The position numbers were made by a program, and so were the translations under genes. From positions 2,480,001 to 2,544,000 of the forward strand of contig JANUWF010002421.1 of assembly GCA_026120185.1 (NCBI GenBank): a DNA stretch of 64,000 nucleotides, read 5' to 3'. The notes below the pieces were generated by a model. The model did no database searches. It was not told the DNA's origin and worked only from the letters and a program-made list of their open reading frames with translations. Shown one piece after another: positions 11,241-21,598 of the stretch. The number at the start of each line of letters is the position of its first letter. The stretch's first letter is position 1. The DNA is from Voacanga thouarsii (Eukaryota > Streptophyta > Magnoliopsida > Gentianales > Apocynaceae).

Positions 11241-13129
11241 GGCTTAAAATGACAAAAATAATGAAAACGAAGTCATGTTAGGAAAACAAAAATTTTACCA
11301 CTGTGATGAAGTGGGCCTTTTCGGACTGGTATAGATGTCTGTATAATAATATTCGAGACTAGTGACTCACGTCCTTACAAACATTTATTGCGTCTTATCC
11401 ACACGAAGCTTTCAATCTTTCGAAATGATGCTCGTAGCACAACCAATGAAGGTTTGAAGTTTGGATTTTGATTAACTTTTTCAATAGTAAGAAAATTGGT
11501 TTTGCTTCTGGGAGTGTGAAATGAAATATGCAGAGTTCCAATTGCTTCTGTAAATCCAAAGCTACGAAATCAAAAACCAATTATAGACCTCCGCTCCTCT
11601 GCCATCCATATACACACACACCGAGAGAGAATTTTTCTCTGTGTGAAAAACAGAAGGCATCCATGCTTTCTATTATCTTTACGCAGAACAACACGGGATT
11701 CATCCCTGTTGTCTTTCTTTTTTAAAAATTAATTAAATTAATAATTTATTTATTTATTTATTTTATAAATTTTATTTTACCTTGGTCTTATTCATTAGGT
11801 TAGATAAATTATTTATTCTTGGGTTTGAATACCAATAAATAATAAATGTCAATTATTTATTTTCGAGACTTTATTTAACAGTCTAATAAATAATAATAGG
11901 CCCAAATAGACCAAATAAAATTTCATACATTTTATCTAGTTTCAGATTAATTTTCTAATTATTCAGGTTTCTAATTATTCAATCTGGGCTTTGGGCCCTG
12001 AATAATTAATTAACCAATTAAATTAGATAAAATAAATACTCTCTCTCAAACCTTTTATTTTATTCCAGTCCAATAATAAATTAGATTAATAAAATAAAAA
12101 CCCATAAATATTAAGACAAATTGCTTACCCCAAATCCTTCATAACTTAAGGACCATTCTGGGGACCAAAAGACACATCGCCTTAGCTACAAAAATGACCA
12201 AAATACCCCTGCTATGTAAATAGCTATATTTTGCATTTTAAACATTTCCTAATATCACTATAATGAAATATTAACCCTAAAGACAATGTTGTGTTAGCAA
12301 AGTCTTCGACCTATTGGTGTATTGACTAAAATATCCCTCTACGCATCGTCGTGAAATTAGAGAAGAATAGTGTACTAACACCTCTTTAATAGACATCTAC
12401 CATCCTTAGACTTCTAGTCCAATGATCCACGACTCCTGGAATATTTCCAATTTTCAAGGGATTTACCCTAAAGTAAACATCTAAGTCATATTCCCTAGAG
12501 CTCTGGATAGTTAGATCATTTGAACAGTCACAAGGGGCGATACAGCGTAGAAGCTATCTTGTATAAGTCTGTCTTAACTAACTAGTCATATATACCCAAC
12601 ATACAAGTATATTGGTTCTACTAAAGAACCTCAACTACAGTATATCAAAGTATATGTTTCTAACTTCGTCAGACCACCAACTTATACTCAAGCGGTAGAG
12701 TATTAGTCTATTTTGTAGTAGTAACAGTCAGGGTTTCTTTTGATAGTACTTTTAGAAACTACTATGACAGGTCCTGCTCTACGTATTCGAAATACGCTAC
12801 TGCTATGAAACGAGTGGACTACTCACTGGCTAAAGGTAAGCCATTCCCTATTTGGAATTCATAACACAATAACCTATACATTATGAGATTCCCATTCTCA
12901 TCAATCGGTTAAGAACAAATATTTATGTGTTAAGTAACCCGTGATTCATACCTTACTATGAAAGACCACCATTCATATGGATCACTTACATAAACATAAT
13001 GAGTCATTTCCAAACAAAAATCGTGCACAAATAAAATGTAAATTCACAAACAAATTTTGAGAATGAATTTTTTTTATTAATTCGATAATTATATCAGATA
13101 ATCTAGTCTAGAGGGTATATATTCCAACA
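11241..13129 (-). mobile_element. Antisense solo LTR of the C1/C2 copia family
   Basis: Read on the minus strand it starts TGTTGGAATATATACCCTC, like the C1 3' LTR at 18514 (TGTTGGAATGTATACCCTC), and ends '...cattttaagcc', like the C2 5' LTR end at 59404 ('cattttaagca'). The part at 11241-11710 is the reverse complement of 58938-59404. No PBS, PPT or coding sequence adjoins, so it is a solo LTR of about 1.9 kb. Its last base pair is mutated (CC for CA). No target-site duplication is visible, perhaps because it sits in a microsatellite. Confidence 0.8.
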
Positions 13130-14771
13130 CACACTCGCTCTCTCTCTTGGCTGAAATGGTGATGATCAACCATGGCTATTTTATGGTCCACTAAAGGCTC
13201 CTAAGCTCATGTGGATCTTCACTAACCAAGGAAACCTTCATCAAGCGATCATCCATCAAGTATTTTTCCTTAAATGTTCCTTTTTAATTTTTGGAATCAT
13301 GACTCCTAGATGCTGATAGGATGATTAAATAAAGTAGGGGTTGAGTATAGGTATGTGGATGAAGTGGATGGAGTTAGGACATGAGAGTTGGAATGTATGA
13401 TTAGACCTTATGGATTTTTCTTTTGAATCAATATATGCTCTTCATGATTAATGAGATTTATGGATGTTTTGATGCACGATAGATATTATGATAACATTGG
13501 TGATTATGCCTTTATGTTCTTATTTTTCAATAAAGTCGTAGATGATGATTATGCCTAGAAGGAGATTATCCATGTGTTAGTATATGTTGGTTCAAGTGTA
13601 TGTTCATGGATGGATTAATATGTTATGTGAGAATATGTTCATAGATCTTCTCTAGTAATAGAAAATTATTGGGAAGGTTATTTTCTATTAATTCTAGAAT
13701 TATTTTACTAACATTATTGTTTTTAATTTACTTAGAATTATTATTCAATTTAACCTATAAAATTTGAAAACAATAGGTAGGTTTGAAATATTATATTATT
13801 TAAAAATATTATTATTATATTAGTTAAATAAATAAAATCTTTTTATTAAAAATAAATAATAAAATATTAGAATTAATTAATATCAAATAACCTTATAGAC
13901 CATACTTATTTACCTTACTAAAACTTTTACCTATACCCATGAATATTAATTATATTAATTTTTTATTATTTATTAATTAAAAATGAAGTATAATTCATTT
14001 ATTATTAATTTTATTGGTTATTTATTATCTATTAATTAATAATTAAAAAATTAAGTATAATTTATTATTTATAATAATATTATTTAAATATTACCATTTA
14101 CCAATATTATTTGGGACTTAGTATTATCCAATATTTGACACTAGTTTATTTATTAGCAATAATACTCATAATTTATTATTTGAAACTATAACTTATTATT
14201 ATTTATTTTATAACACCTATTTATTTTAACTTATCAAGTTAGATTTATTTTATAAAATACTTGATCAACTAGTGTTAAAGCCTAAGATATTATGGTCATG
14301 GTTAGTTGTGGTTGTGACTGGTAGAACTAGGAATTATTTATTTAAGGCAGATCTGGTATGGATATTGTCTTATACCTTGTGTTTATCCCAGGCAGGGTTA
14401 GGTTGACCTTGGAAGACCTTTGAATCTAAGAAGAGTAAAGTATCAAGTAAGTTCTTGCATGGAACCATTTGAAGACCAAAGTTATTGTGGCAAGTCGAAC
14501 TCATTGCAGACGAGTATTTGTACTGTAAAGCAATTATGGACAATTTTCCTTTTTCTTTCAATCAAGCAAGCTATTTAAAACTAAGCAAACAATTTCACAC
14601 CAAACGCTAAACTTTTCCTAAAAAACTTAACTTGGTAAGAGTTTTAGAAACTATAATTGCTATTTTCAAGTGAATCATTGTATGATCTTTTTCCTCCCAA
14701 GTGGGACAATCAACGTTGAGTACTTAATAAAGGTAGACTACTAAGACTAGTCGTTGAAGGGTTAGGGTAAA

Positions 14772-15284
14772 CTTCTCCTTCTACTTCTTGTCCTTAATGG
14801 TCTCCAAGTAGGCTTTGCAGTTGCGCCTCCAGTGGCCCATCTTACCAAAATGATGGCATGGGCCCTTGGTAGCTTCGTCCTTCTTGTTCGCACCACCTTT
14901 AGGCTTCATGGAAGCCTTCTTCTTCTTCTTTTGAACTTTCTTCTTAGAAGAGAAAGATTCTACCATTAAAACTGCATTGGAATCATTCTTCATGGAGGAC
15001 TCTACTATTTTAAAAAGATTGATCAACTCAGGAATGGTGGATTCAATCTTGTTCATCTGATAGTTAATCACAAATTGTGAGAAACTATTAGGCAAAGACT
15101 GTAGAATTAAGTCAACACTTAAGTCATGATCCATTGCAAACCCGAGAGATCCAAGCTTCTCTATTAAGCCAGCATCTTCAGCCCATAAGTGGCCATAGAA
15201 AAACTCTCTGCCATTTTGTAATGGAATAGTTACTTCGAGATCTCATATCTCTCAATTCTGGCTTGGGCATCAAACAGCTCTCAC
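14772..15284 (-). pseudogene. Antisense copia gag fragment
   Basis: The minus-strand ORF at 14781-15134 (117 aa) reads as copia gag: 'MDHDLSVDLILQSLP', 'SFSQFVINYQMNK', a lysine-rich linker and a zinc knuckle. Further upstream on the minus strand (15135-15275) it continues as gag with stops ('LFDAQARIERYEISK', 'HYKMAE'). The knuckle reads CHHFGKMGHWRRNC: the second cysteine of CX2CX4HX4C is replaced by phenylalanine, so zinc binding should fail. It is a different copia family from C1. It lies head-to-head against C1 gag at about 15285 and abuts the broken L LTR at 14771. LTR and pol parts are absent. Confidence 0.8.
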
Positions 15285-15290
15285 GATGCT

Positions 15291-15745
15291 GAGAGAGCAT
15301 CAGTCAGGGAGCATATGCTCAAGATGATTGCTGCTTTCAAGGAGGCAGAAATCTTGGGGGCTATCATTGACCTCGAGAGCTAAGTAGACATGGTTCTTCA
15401 ATATCTACCGAGTTCCTTTACTCAGTTTAAACTAAACTACAATATAAATAAGTTAAATATGAGTTTGACTGAGTTGATGAAGAAACTACAGATGGCAGAG
15501 AAGGTCATAAAACCATATTCAAAGGCCATGATTGCTAAGGTTTCTTCCTCAAGAATTGGGTCCAAGCTCAGCAAGTTCAAAAGGAAGAAGGGATACACAG
15601 CAACCCAGCCCAAAGGCAAACCGAAGGGCAAGTGCTTCATATATGGGAAGAAGGGGCACTGGAAAAAAAAGTGTCTAGATCTGGAAAAAAAAGTGTCCAG
15701 ATCTTCAAGCCAAGAAAAAACCCATAGGTAATATTTTCTCTCTAG
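15291..15745 (+). pseudogene. C1 gag, C-terminal half
   Basis: It begins inside gag ('RASVREHMLKMIAAF', about 15300) and meets a stop at the end of 'IIDLES'. The frame is then open from 15390 for 113 codons: 'VLQYLPSSFTQFKLNYNINK', a basic linker, and a zinc knuckle CFIYGKKGHWKKKC at about 15632-15673. The second knuckle cysteine is tyrosine. A 22-base tandem duplication just after the knuckle (15659-15702) throws the frame off before protease. The C2 copy has intact cysteines here but stops inside the knuckle. Confidence 0.85.
15659..15702 (+). repeat. 22-bp tandem duplication in C1 gag
   Basis: Two copies of 'ctggaaaaaaaagtgtc' followed by 't/c' and 'agat' (15659-15680 and 15681-15702) differ at one base. 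Twenty-two is not a multiple of three, so it is itself a frameshifting mutation. Confidence 0.85.
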
Positions 15746-15990
15746 AGTCTATATCAATGGTTAGATCAACTTCCACTTGGATTGTTGATTCAGGAGCCAC
15801 TGATCATATCTATAACTCCTTGTAGGGGTTTAGGAAGATAAGAAAACTTAAGAAGGGTGAACATGGATTACGTGTAGGAAATGGAGCACAAGTCTGGGCC
15901 CTTGCAATGGGAGAACTGGATCTTGTCTTTTATTGTAATAAGAAAGTGGTTTTAATAGATATTTTATATGTGCCTAGTTTTCGTTAGAAC
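15746..15990 (+). pseudogene. C1 aspartic protease and start of GAG-pre-integrase
   Basis: The retroviral-type aspartic protease motif WIVDSGATDH is read at 15778-15807; the catalytic Asp-Ser-Gly is intact. The strand then reads 'IYNSL', a stop at 15823-15825, 'GFRKIRKLKKGEHGLRVGNG', and 'DILYVPSFR' with a stop (tag) at 15985-15987 before 'NLISVAKLINQGY'. The enzyme would cut the gag-pol polyprotein. The two stops leave it non-functional. The C2 copy (61971-62414) keeps this region open. Confidence 0.85.
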
Positions 15991-16900
15991 TTGATTTCAG
16001 TTGCAAAACTAATAAATCAAGGATATTCTATATCTTTCCATTCTGGTATTTCTATCAGTAGAGATGGAGAAATATTGTGTACTGGGCACATGTATGGGAA
16101 TCTATTCTATTTAAACCTTATTAAGAATCAATCAAATAGCGCTCAATTTGAACCTTTAACTAAGAAGAGAAATACCAATGTAAATGACTCATATATTTGG
16201 CATCTAAGGTTGGGTCATATCAACTCAACCAGGATTCAGAAGTTAATCCACGATAGACCTTTGGGCTCATTGAGATTGGAAGATTAGCCTCAGTGTGAAT
16301 CCTACCTAATGGGAAAGATGACCAAAAGGTCTTTTATCCCAAAGGCAGATAGAGCCAAGGAGGTACTGAGCCTTATTCACACTAATGTGTATGGTCCATT
16401 GTTTACACCAGCTAGAAGAGGTTTTGAGTACTTCATCACTTTCACAGATGATTGTACAATATTTGGTTATATTTACCTGATGAGATGCAAGTCTGACTCT
16501 TTTAATAAATTCAAGGAGTTTAAGGCTGAAGTGGAACATCAGACAGGTAAATTAATCAAGACCTTACGATCGGATCGTGGTGGAGAGTACCTCCTAGGTG
16601 TATTCAAGGACTACATGGTACATCATGGGATAGTATCCCAACTCTCTACGCCAGGGACACCCCAGCAAAACGGAGTAGCTGAGAGAAGGAACAGAACATT
16701 AATGGAAATGGTCAAAAGCATGATGTCTCATATTACTTTTTCAGTATCTTTTTGGGGATATGCCCTGGAAACAGGGATATACATTCTGAACTTGGTGCCT
16801 TCCAAGTCAGTACCTAGGACTCTCTATAAGATATGGACTGGTTGTAAGCCAAGTTTGAATCATCTCAGGATATGGGGTTGTCTAGCTTATGTACTGATTA
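15991..16900 (+). pseudogene. C1 integrase (GAG-pre-integrase, HHCC and DDE core)
   Basis: Frame open 15991-16287 and 16309-17028. 'WHLRLGHINSTRIQ' supplies the two histidines of the HHCC zinc finger. The cysteine pair reads CESY, so one ligand is lost, and a stop (tag, 16285-16287) sits just before it. The catalytic core keeps all three acidic residues: D in 'FITFTDDCTIFGY', D in 'RSDRGGEYLLG' and E in 'GTPQQNGVAERRNRT'. Integrase would join element cDNA to host DNA. A frameshift at about 16900 separates the core from the downstream linker. Confidence 0.9.
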
Positions 16901-16904
16901 GGGA

Positions 16905-17297
16905 GACAAGTTGGAACCAAGATCAGAATTATGTTATTTTGTTGGGTATCCAAAAGAAACAAAATGTAGTTACTTCTATCATCCTAAGGAGCAGAAAGTA
17001 CTGGTTAGTACTAATGCTAGATACTTAGAGGATGATCAAAGTACTTCTACAAAAGGTTCAACTAGGTTGGAACTCGAGGAGAAGTTATCTTCGAAAGCAA
17101 CTTCTTCTAACCCGATTATGGAACAAGAAGAGGCACAGCCTCAAGAGCCTGCACAATTGGTGCCTCGTCGTAGTGAGAGAGTATCTAGGGTTCCAGATAG
17201 ATGGTATGAAGAACCTTTTGAGCTGGTCTCTAACCATCAGGAACAAGACCCCAATAAATACGAGGAGGCAATTGCTGATGTCGCTGCAAACTTATGA
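16905..17297 (+). pseudogene. C1 integrase-RT linker
   Basis: The ORF at 16911-17297 reads 'EPRSELCYFVGYPKETK' (end of the integrase core), then an acidic low-complexity linker with 'RRSERVSRVPDRWYEE', typical of copia polyproteins between integrase and RT. It is out of frame with the integrase ORF upstream and stops at 17295-17297, just before RT. C2 has the same linker open through into RT (63155-63943). Confidence 0.8.
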
Positions 17298-18236
17298 CAT
17301 GAAGCAATGAAAGTCGAGACGTAGTCTATGTACTTCAATCAGGTTTGGGATCTTGTAGCTTCACCTGAAGGGATAAAATCCATTAGATGTAAGTGGGTGT
17401 ACAAAAGAAGGAAAGGAGTGAATGGGAAGGTGGAAACCTTCAAAGCTAGGCTTGTAGCAAAAAGGTATACTCAGAAAGAAGGGATCGATTATGAAGAAAC
17501 CTTTTCCCCGGTGGCCATGCTTAAATCCATCCGTATCCTCCTTGCCATCGCATGCCACTATGACTATGAGATATGGCAAATGGATGTCAAGACGGAATTT
17601 TTAAATTTCCATCTTAGTGAAGACATCTATATGTCCCAACCAGAAGGTTTTATTGCTAAAGGCCAAAAACATATGGTTTGCAAGCTTAAGAAGTCCATTT
17701 ATGGACTTAAGCAAGCATCGAGAGCGTGGAACGTTCGTTTTGATGAGACTGTAAAGTCTTACGGTTTTTAAAACGAGGATAAACTATACGCGTACAAGAA
17801 ACTTGAGGGGTTTAATGTGGTTTTTCTTGTCTTGTATATGGATGACATTCTACTCATTGAAAATGATGTAAGGTCATTGTCATCTACAAAGGTTGGGCTA
17901 TCTAGTCAATTCAGTATAAAGGACTTGGGAGAAGCTAGCTACATTCTCGGAATTAGACTTCTTAGAAATAGGAAGTAGAGAATGTTATGATTATCCCAAG
18001 TCGCATACATTGAGAAGATACTAGCCAAGTACAACATGAACTCATGCAAGGGAACTCTAATTCCTTGTAGACACGAGTTGTCTCTTTCTTCAAGGGACTG
18101 TCCTAAGTCTCAAGAAGAAAATGGTAGAATGAGCAGAATTCCCTATGCTTTGGCTGTAGTAAGTCTCATGTACGCCATGCTGTGTACTAGGCCAGATATC
18201 TACTTTGCCGTACGCTTAGTTAGCAGATATTAGTCA
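17298..18236 (+). pseudogene. C1 reverse transcriptase
   Basis: Copia RT begins at about 17328 ('MYFNQVWDLVASPEGIK'). It includes 'KWVYKRRKG', 'FKARLVAKRYTQKEGIDYEE', 'FSPVAMLKSIRILLAIA', 'WQMDVKTEFLNFHL' and 'SIYGLKQASRAW'. A stop at 17769-17771 interrupts 'SYGF...NED'. Reading on in the same frame, the catalytic YMDD box is intact at 17835-17846. Another in-frame stop follows 'LLRNRK', and 'CTRPDIYFAVRLVSRY' marks the C-terminal end before the stop at 18231-18233. The enzyme would copy element RNA into cDNA. Motifs are well preserved, which points to moderate age. Confidence 0.9.
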
Positions 18237-18496
18237 AACTCTGAAGAGATTCATTGGCAAGCTGTAAAGCATATTCTCAAGTTCCTCTAAGAAACCTCAG
18301 AACTACAAGAAGGGGGAGCACATTGAGATATAGTACCACCTGATCTGGGATTTCATCCAGAGACGGGAAGTGTGGTGGTACAGATTGCCTCCGAAAACAA
18401 TGTAACAGATCCGTTCACCAAGCCTTTGGCTGAGAGGGTCTTTAAGAGACACTTAGACACCATTGGGGTGGGCTCCTATGGACTTACCTAGTCTTA
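18237..18496 (+). pseudogene. C1 RNase H scar and polyprotein tail
   Basis: After 'WQAVKHILKFL' the sequence jumps within about 60 bases to the extreme end of a copia polyprotein, 'VVVQIASENNVTDPFTKPLAERV', then 'TIGVG' and stops. Nearly the whole RNase H domain, about 130 codons in C-type copia elements, is deleted. Compare R, where RNase H is still visible at 44780-45290. Confidence 0.75.
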
Positions 18497-18497
18497 G

Positions 18498-18513
18498 AGT
18501 GCAAGTGATAGAT
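18498..18513 (+). promoter_or_regulatory. C1 polypurine tract (degenerate)
   Basis: 'agtgcaagtgatagat' lies directly before the LTR start TGTTGG. Plant copia elements usually have AGTGGGAGAT here. The GGGA core is replaced by TGATA, and R has the same change. Confidence 0.6.
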
Positions 18514-20454
18514 TGTTGGAATGTATACCCTCTTAGACTAGGTTTCTGATGAAAATATCTAATATTTTATTAAAAGAATTTATTTTCAAAAATTATTTGT
18601 GAATTCATTTTCTTTATTTTTGCACATTTTCATTTAGAACAGACCCATTGTGTTTAAATAAGTGATCCATGTGATTGGAGGTCTTTCACAGTAAGGTATG
18701 GATCATGGGTTATTTAAACACATAAACATTTGTTCTTGACTGATTGATGAGAATGGGAATCTCATCATGTTTAGGTTATTATGTTATGAATTTCAAATGG
18801 GGAATGGCTTACCTTTAGCCAGTGAGTAGTCCACTCACTTCATGACATAAGCGTATTTTGAATACGTAGAACAAGACATGTAGTAGTTGTTACTTAAAAG
18901 TACTATATGGTAGAAACCTAGACTACTACCGCCACAGTATGGACTAGTACTCTATGACTTGAGTATGAGTTGGTGGTCTGGCGAAGCTGAAAGCATATAC
19001 TTTGATATGCTATAGTTGAGGTTCTATCGGAGGGCCAATACACTTATATGTTAGGTATGTGTAACTAGTTAGTTAAGATAGACTTGTACAAGATAGTTTC
19101 TACACTATATCGCCCCTTGTGGTTGTCCGGATGATCTAAATATCCAAGGCCCTGGGAAACATGACTTGGATGTTTGCTTGAGGATAGCTCCCTTGGAAAG
19201 CGGAAACACTCCAGGAAGTCGTGGATCATTGGACTAGAAGCCTAAGGATGGTAGATGTCATTTAGAAAGGTATTAGTACACTTCTTCCTCTCTAAATGTA
19301 CACAGTGTGTAGAGGGTTATTTTAGTCATTTTATCTGTAGGTTGAAGACTTTACTAATGCAGCATTGTCCTTGGGGTCAATATTTCCTTATGGTAATATT
19401 AGAAAATATTTAAAATGTAAAATACATCTATTTATATAGTAGGGGTATTTTGGTCATTTTAGTAGCCAAGGCGAAGTCTTTTTTTGGTCATCGGAATAGC
19501 CCGTAAGTCCTAATTAATTTTTTGGATTGAGAAATTAATCTCAGTTGAAAGGGTTTTATTTTATTCAGGAAGTCTAATTTATTATTAGATTGGAATAAAA
19601 TAAATGGAGAGCAATTTATTTTCTAGTTTAATTGGTTAATTAATTATTCAGGACCTGGGTCTAGTTTGAATAATTAGAAAATTAACCGGGACTTAAACTA
19701 GAAAAAAATAATTAATACTTAATTATTTATTGGGTTATTTATTTAATCGCAAGAAATAAATAATTAAAGTTTAATTATTTTTTGGTTCATTTGGGTTCAT
19801 TAATTATTTATTGGGTTATTTATTTAATCCCAAGAAAAATAATTAATATTTATTATTTTGAGCTTTTCGAGTCCAAGAAAAATAATAAATATTATTTTGG
19901 CCCAATAGTCTGGACCATAAGATTTTTTCGGACACAGTTCAGAAGAGTTTAGGGTGAAGCCAAAATTTATTTTGTTAATAATATTCGGATATTAAAACCC
20001 AAAAATATTATTTTTATCAAAATAATTATTTTTGGTTTCATGACTCTTAGCTTTCTGTGTGGAAAAATAAAATAAAAGGAAAAGGAAACAAATAAAATAT
20101 TTTTTCCAAAGGCACTTGGCTCTCTCTCTCCCTCTCGTGTGGCTTTTTGTTTTCTGGCATATGGCTTTTGTTTTCTATAACAGAAGAAGCCATGCTTTGA
20201 AGACGGATGGCCAGTGAGTCTGTGAAAAAAAACTGAGAGGCTTTTCTCTTCCAAATGTGTGCTCACCGACCGATAAATTAGGTTGAGTCATATTCCGTGA
20301 ATTGGAAAGCAAGCATTCACCGGAGGAAGAAAGGATGCAGTGCACTGGTGTTCATGGACGGAGGAAGAAGAAGCTGTTTCTGTGCTTCAATCAATTCTTC
20401 AACGTTCTTCAAGTTTTAAGGCTCCAAGAGGTATGTATTCAAGCCACCATGCTA
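18514..20454 (+). mobile_element. C1 3' LTR
   Basis: Starts TGTTGGAATGTATACCCTC, the common start of plant copia LTRs, and matches the antisense solo LTR at 13129-11241 for most of its length ('ggtctttcacagtaagg', 'agtccactcac', 'gatggtagatgtca'). The last ~400 bases differ from C2 and the solo copy. The right edge is blurred by Ty3/gypsy sequence that is certain only from about 20520. Length of about 1.9 kb fits the solo copy. The ORFs at 19967-20266 and 20302-20577 are not shared and not coding. Confidence 0.75.
19723..19840 (+). repeat. Short tandem duplication inside C1 LTR
   Basis: 'taattatttattgggttat' followed by 'ttatttaatc' and 'caagaaa' occurs at 19723 and again at 19800, a 77-base period, within an AT-rich segment. 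The antisense solo LTR does not show the same doubling. Confidence 0.7.
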
Positions 20455-20519
20455 TGCCAATACTTTGTTAAACGTTCATGTTCTCCATTTTCGTCTACTA
20501 AAGCATGCTCTGTAAATAT

Positions 20520-21042
20520 GGTCAATCCTTCACATGCAAGTGGGTTACTTGCTCCTAGGGAGACCTTGACAATATGATAGGCATGTAAAGTATGATGGGA
20601 GGAAGAATACTTATTCCCTACTCAATGAGGGAACTAATTTTACCCTTACTCCCATGGCCCCTAGTAAGGTGAACAAAGATCAAAGAATCATGAAGGAGAA
20701 AGAAACGAAGAAGGGAGAGCAAGATGTCAAACAAAAATAAGAAATTGAGAGGAAAGAACAAGAGAGGAAAGAAAAAGAGTTGAGAGAGAATATGGACAAA
20801 CAAGTACCTTTGACAATCAAAGTAGGAGTGAGCAAGGACAAGAGACGGGAGGTAAAAGAAGAGTGAATTACTTTGCAAAAGAAAATGAGGTCATCGAGGC
20901 TATAGAAGCTAAGGAACCGGTTATTCTTTTTTTATGCAAAGGTTCTTATGTTACTACTAACGATTCTACATTGTCTTTGCCTAATGAAATTGTAACTATT
21001 CTTCAAGAATTTGAAGACGTTTTTCCAAATGAGGTAATCAAC
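20520..21042 (+). pseudogene. G pol: protease end and protease-RT spacer
   Basis: In one frame the plus strand reads 'GYLLLGRP', a stop, 'QYDRHVKYDG', then 'RKNTYSLLNEGTNFTLTPMAPS', a typical spacer behind gypsy protease. A highly charged lysine/glutamate-rich stretch follows. From 20863 it reads '[17 protein letters not shown]', then '[16 protein letters not shown]' and 'EDVFPNE', which is the segment just before the RT domain. RT itself does not follow: at 21043 the sequence switches to late integrase. There is at least one stop (tga in LLGRP.QYDR). Confidence 0.75.
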
Positions 21043-21598
21043 CGAACACTCACCCAACTCTTGCGGACCATAATCAAGAAGAACTTAAAAAATTGGGAGG
21101 AATGCTTACCACACATTGAGTTTGCTTACAATAAGGCTATTCACTCTACCACTTCTTATTCTCCTTTTAAAATTATGTATGGTTTTAATCTTCTAACTCC
21201 TTTAGATTGGTTCCGTTGCCTATAGGTGAACGGATAAACCTTAATAGAGCTAAGAAGGTGGAAATAGTGAAGGCACTTCATGAGAAGGTGAAAGCAACTA
21301 TTACAAAACAAGATGAAGAGATCACCGATAAGCGTAATCAATGAAGGAAAAAGGTGTCATTTTATCTGGGCAATTGGGTATGGGTGCACCTTCACAATGA
21401 GAGATTTTCCACGCAACGACGGAGCAAACCAGATCTAAAGGGGGATGGTTCATTTCAAGTTCTCACCAAAGTTGGAGATAACACTTATATGATAGATTTA
21501 CCCAGTGAGTATCATGTTAGTGCCACTTTTAATGTTAGCGACCTCTCTCCTTTTGATGTAGATGATGGTAATGATTCGGAGACGAATCCTTTATAAGG
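21043..21598 (+). pseudogene. G integrase C-terminal part
   Basis: Begins '[20 protein letters not shown]' and continues '[19 protein letters not shown]' and '[17 protein letters not shown]', the end of a Ty3/gypsy integrase core. A frameshift and stop follow near 21223. From 21354 the C-terminal SH3-like part reads 'GNWVWVHLHNERFSTQRRSK', then 'GDGSFQVLTKVGDNTYMIDL' and 'VSATFNVSDLSPF'. The DDE residues are deleted. The first piece is fused in frame to 'EDVFPNE', so one 120-codon ORF (20863-21225) spans the deletion scar. Confidence 0.8.

Larger units (their letters stand above)
5938..14771 (+). mobile_element. L-family long LTR with internal tandem duplication
   Basis: Starts TGTGAAACCTCACC, like the complete copy at 54431 (TGTGAAATCCCAAC). 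The first run (5938-10021) lacks the last ~230 bases of the LTR. The second run (10022-14771) begins at the equivalent of 6687 and is cut at 14771 by copia sequence. The two runs align closely in order, including a CT microsatellite and a long AT-rich block. The second run is interrupted by an antisense copia solo LTR. An LTR this long with a GGGGTGTTACA-type end (seen in the 54431 copy) fits Ty3/gypsy lineages such as Tekay/Del or Tat; the lineage is a guess. Confidence 0.7.
10022..14771 (+). mobile_element. L2: second, tandem copy of the L LTR interior
   Basis: From 'gaaagttttagcc' it matches L1 from 6687 onward, running in the same direction and order (CT tract, 'gaaatggtgatgatcaaccatgg', AT-rich block, 'gggttagggtaa'). 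It lacks the first ~750 bases of the LTR and ends at 14771. With the nested copia LTR removed, about 2.86 kb of L sequence remains. Confidence 0.75.
15285..20454 (+). mobile_element. C1: 5'-truncated Ty1/copia element
   Basis: Domain order gag, protease, integrase, RT, RNase H is that of Ty1/copia. The 5' LTR, PBS, leader and first half of gag are missing; an antisense gag fragment lies in their place. The 3' LTR starts TGTTGGAATG at 18514. Several stops, two frameshifts and an RNase H deletion make it dead. It is closely related to C2 (58938-64000) and to the antisense solo LTR at 11241. Confidence 0.85.

Noticed and set aside
11236..13134. Target-site duplication around the antisense copia solo LTR
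   Set aside because: Left 'ctaaa' and right 'cacac' do not match; the LTR ends are mutated and lie in a microsatellite, so none can be claimed.
15991..17028. C1 as an intact, possibly active copia element
   Set aside because: It lacks a 5' LTR and RNase H and has stops or frameshifts in gag, protease, integrase and RT.
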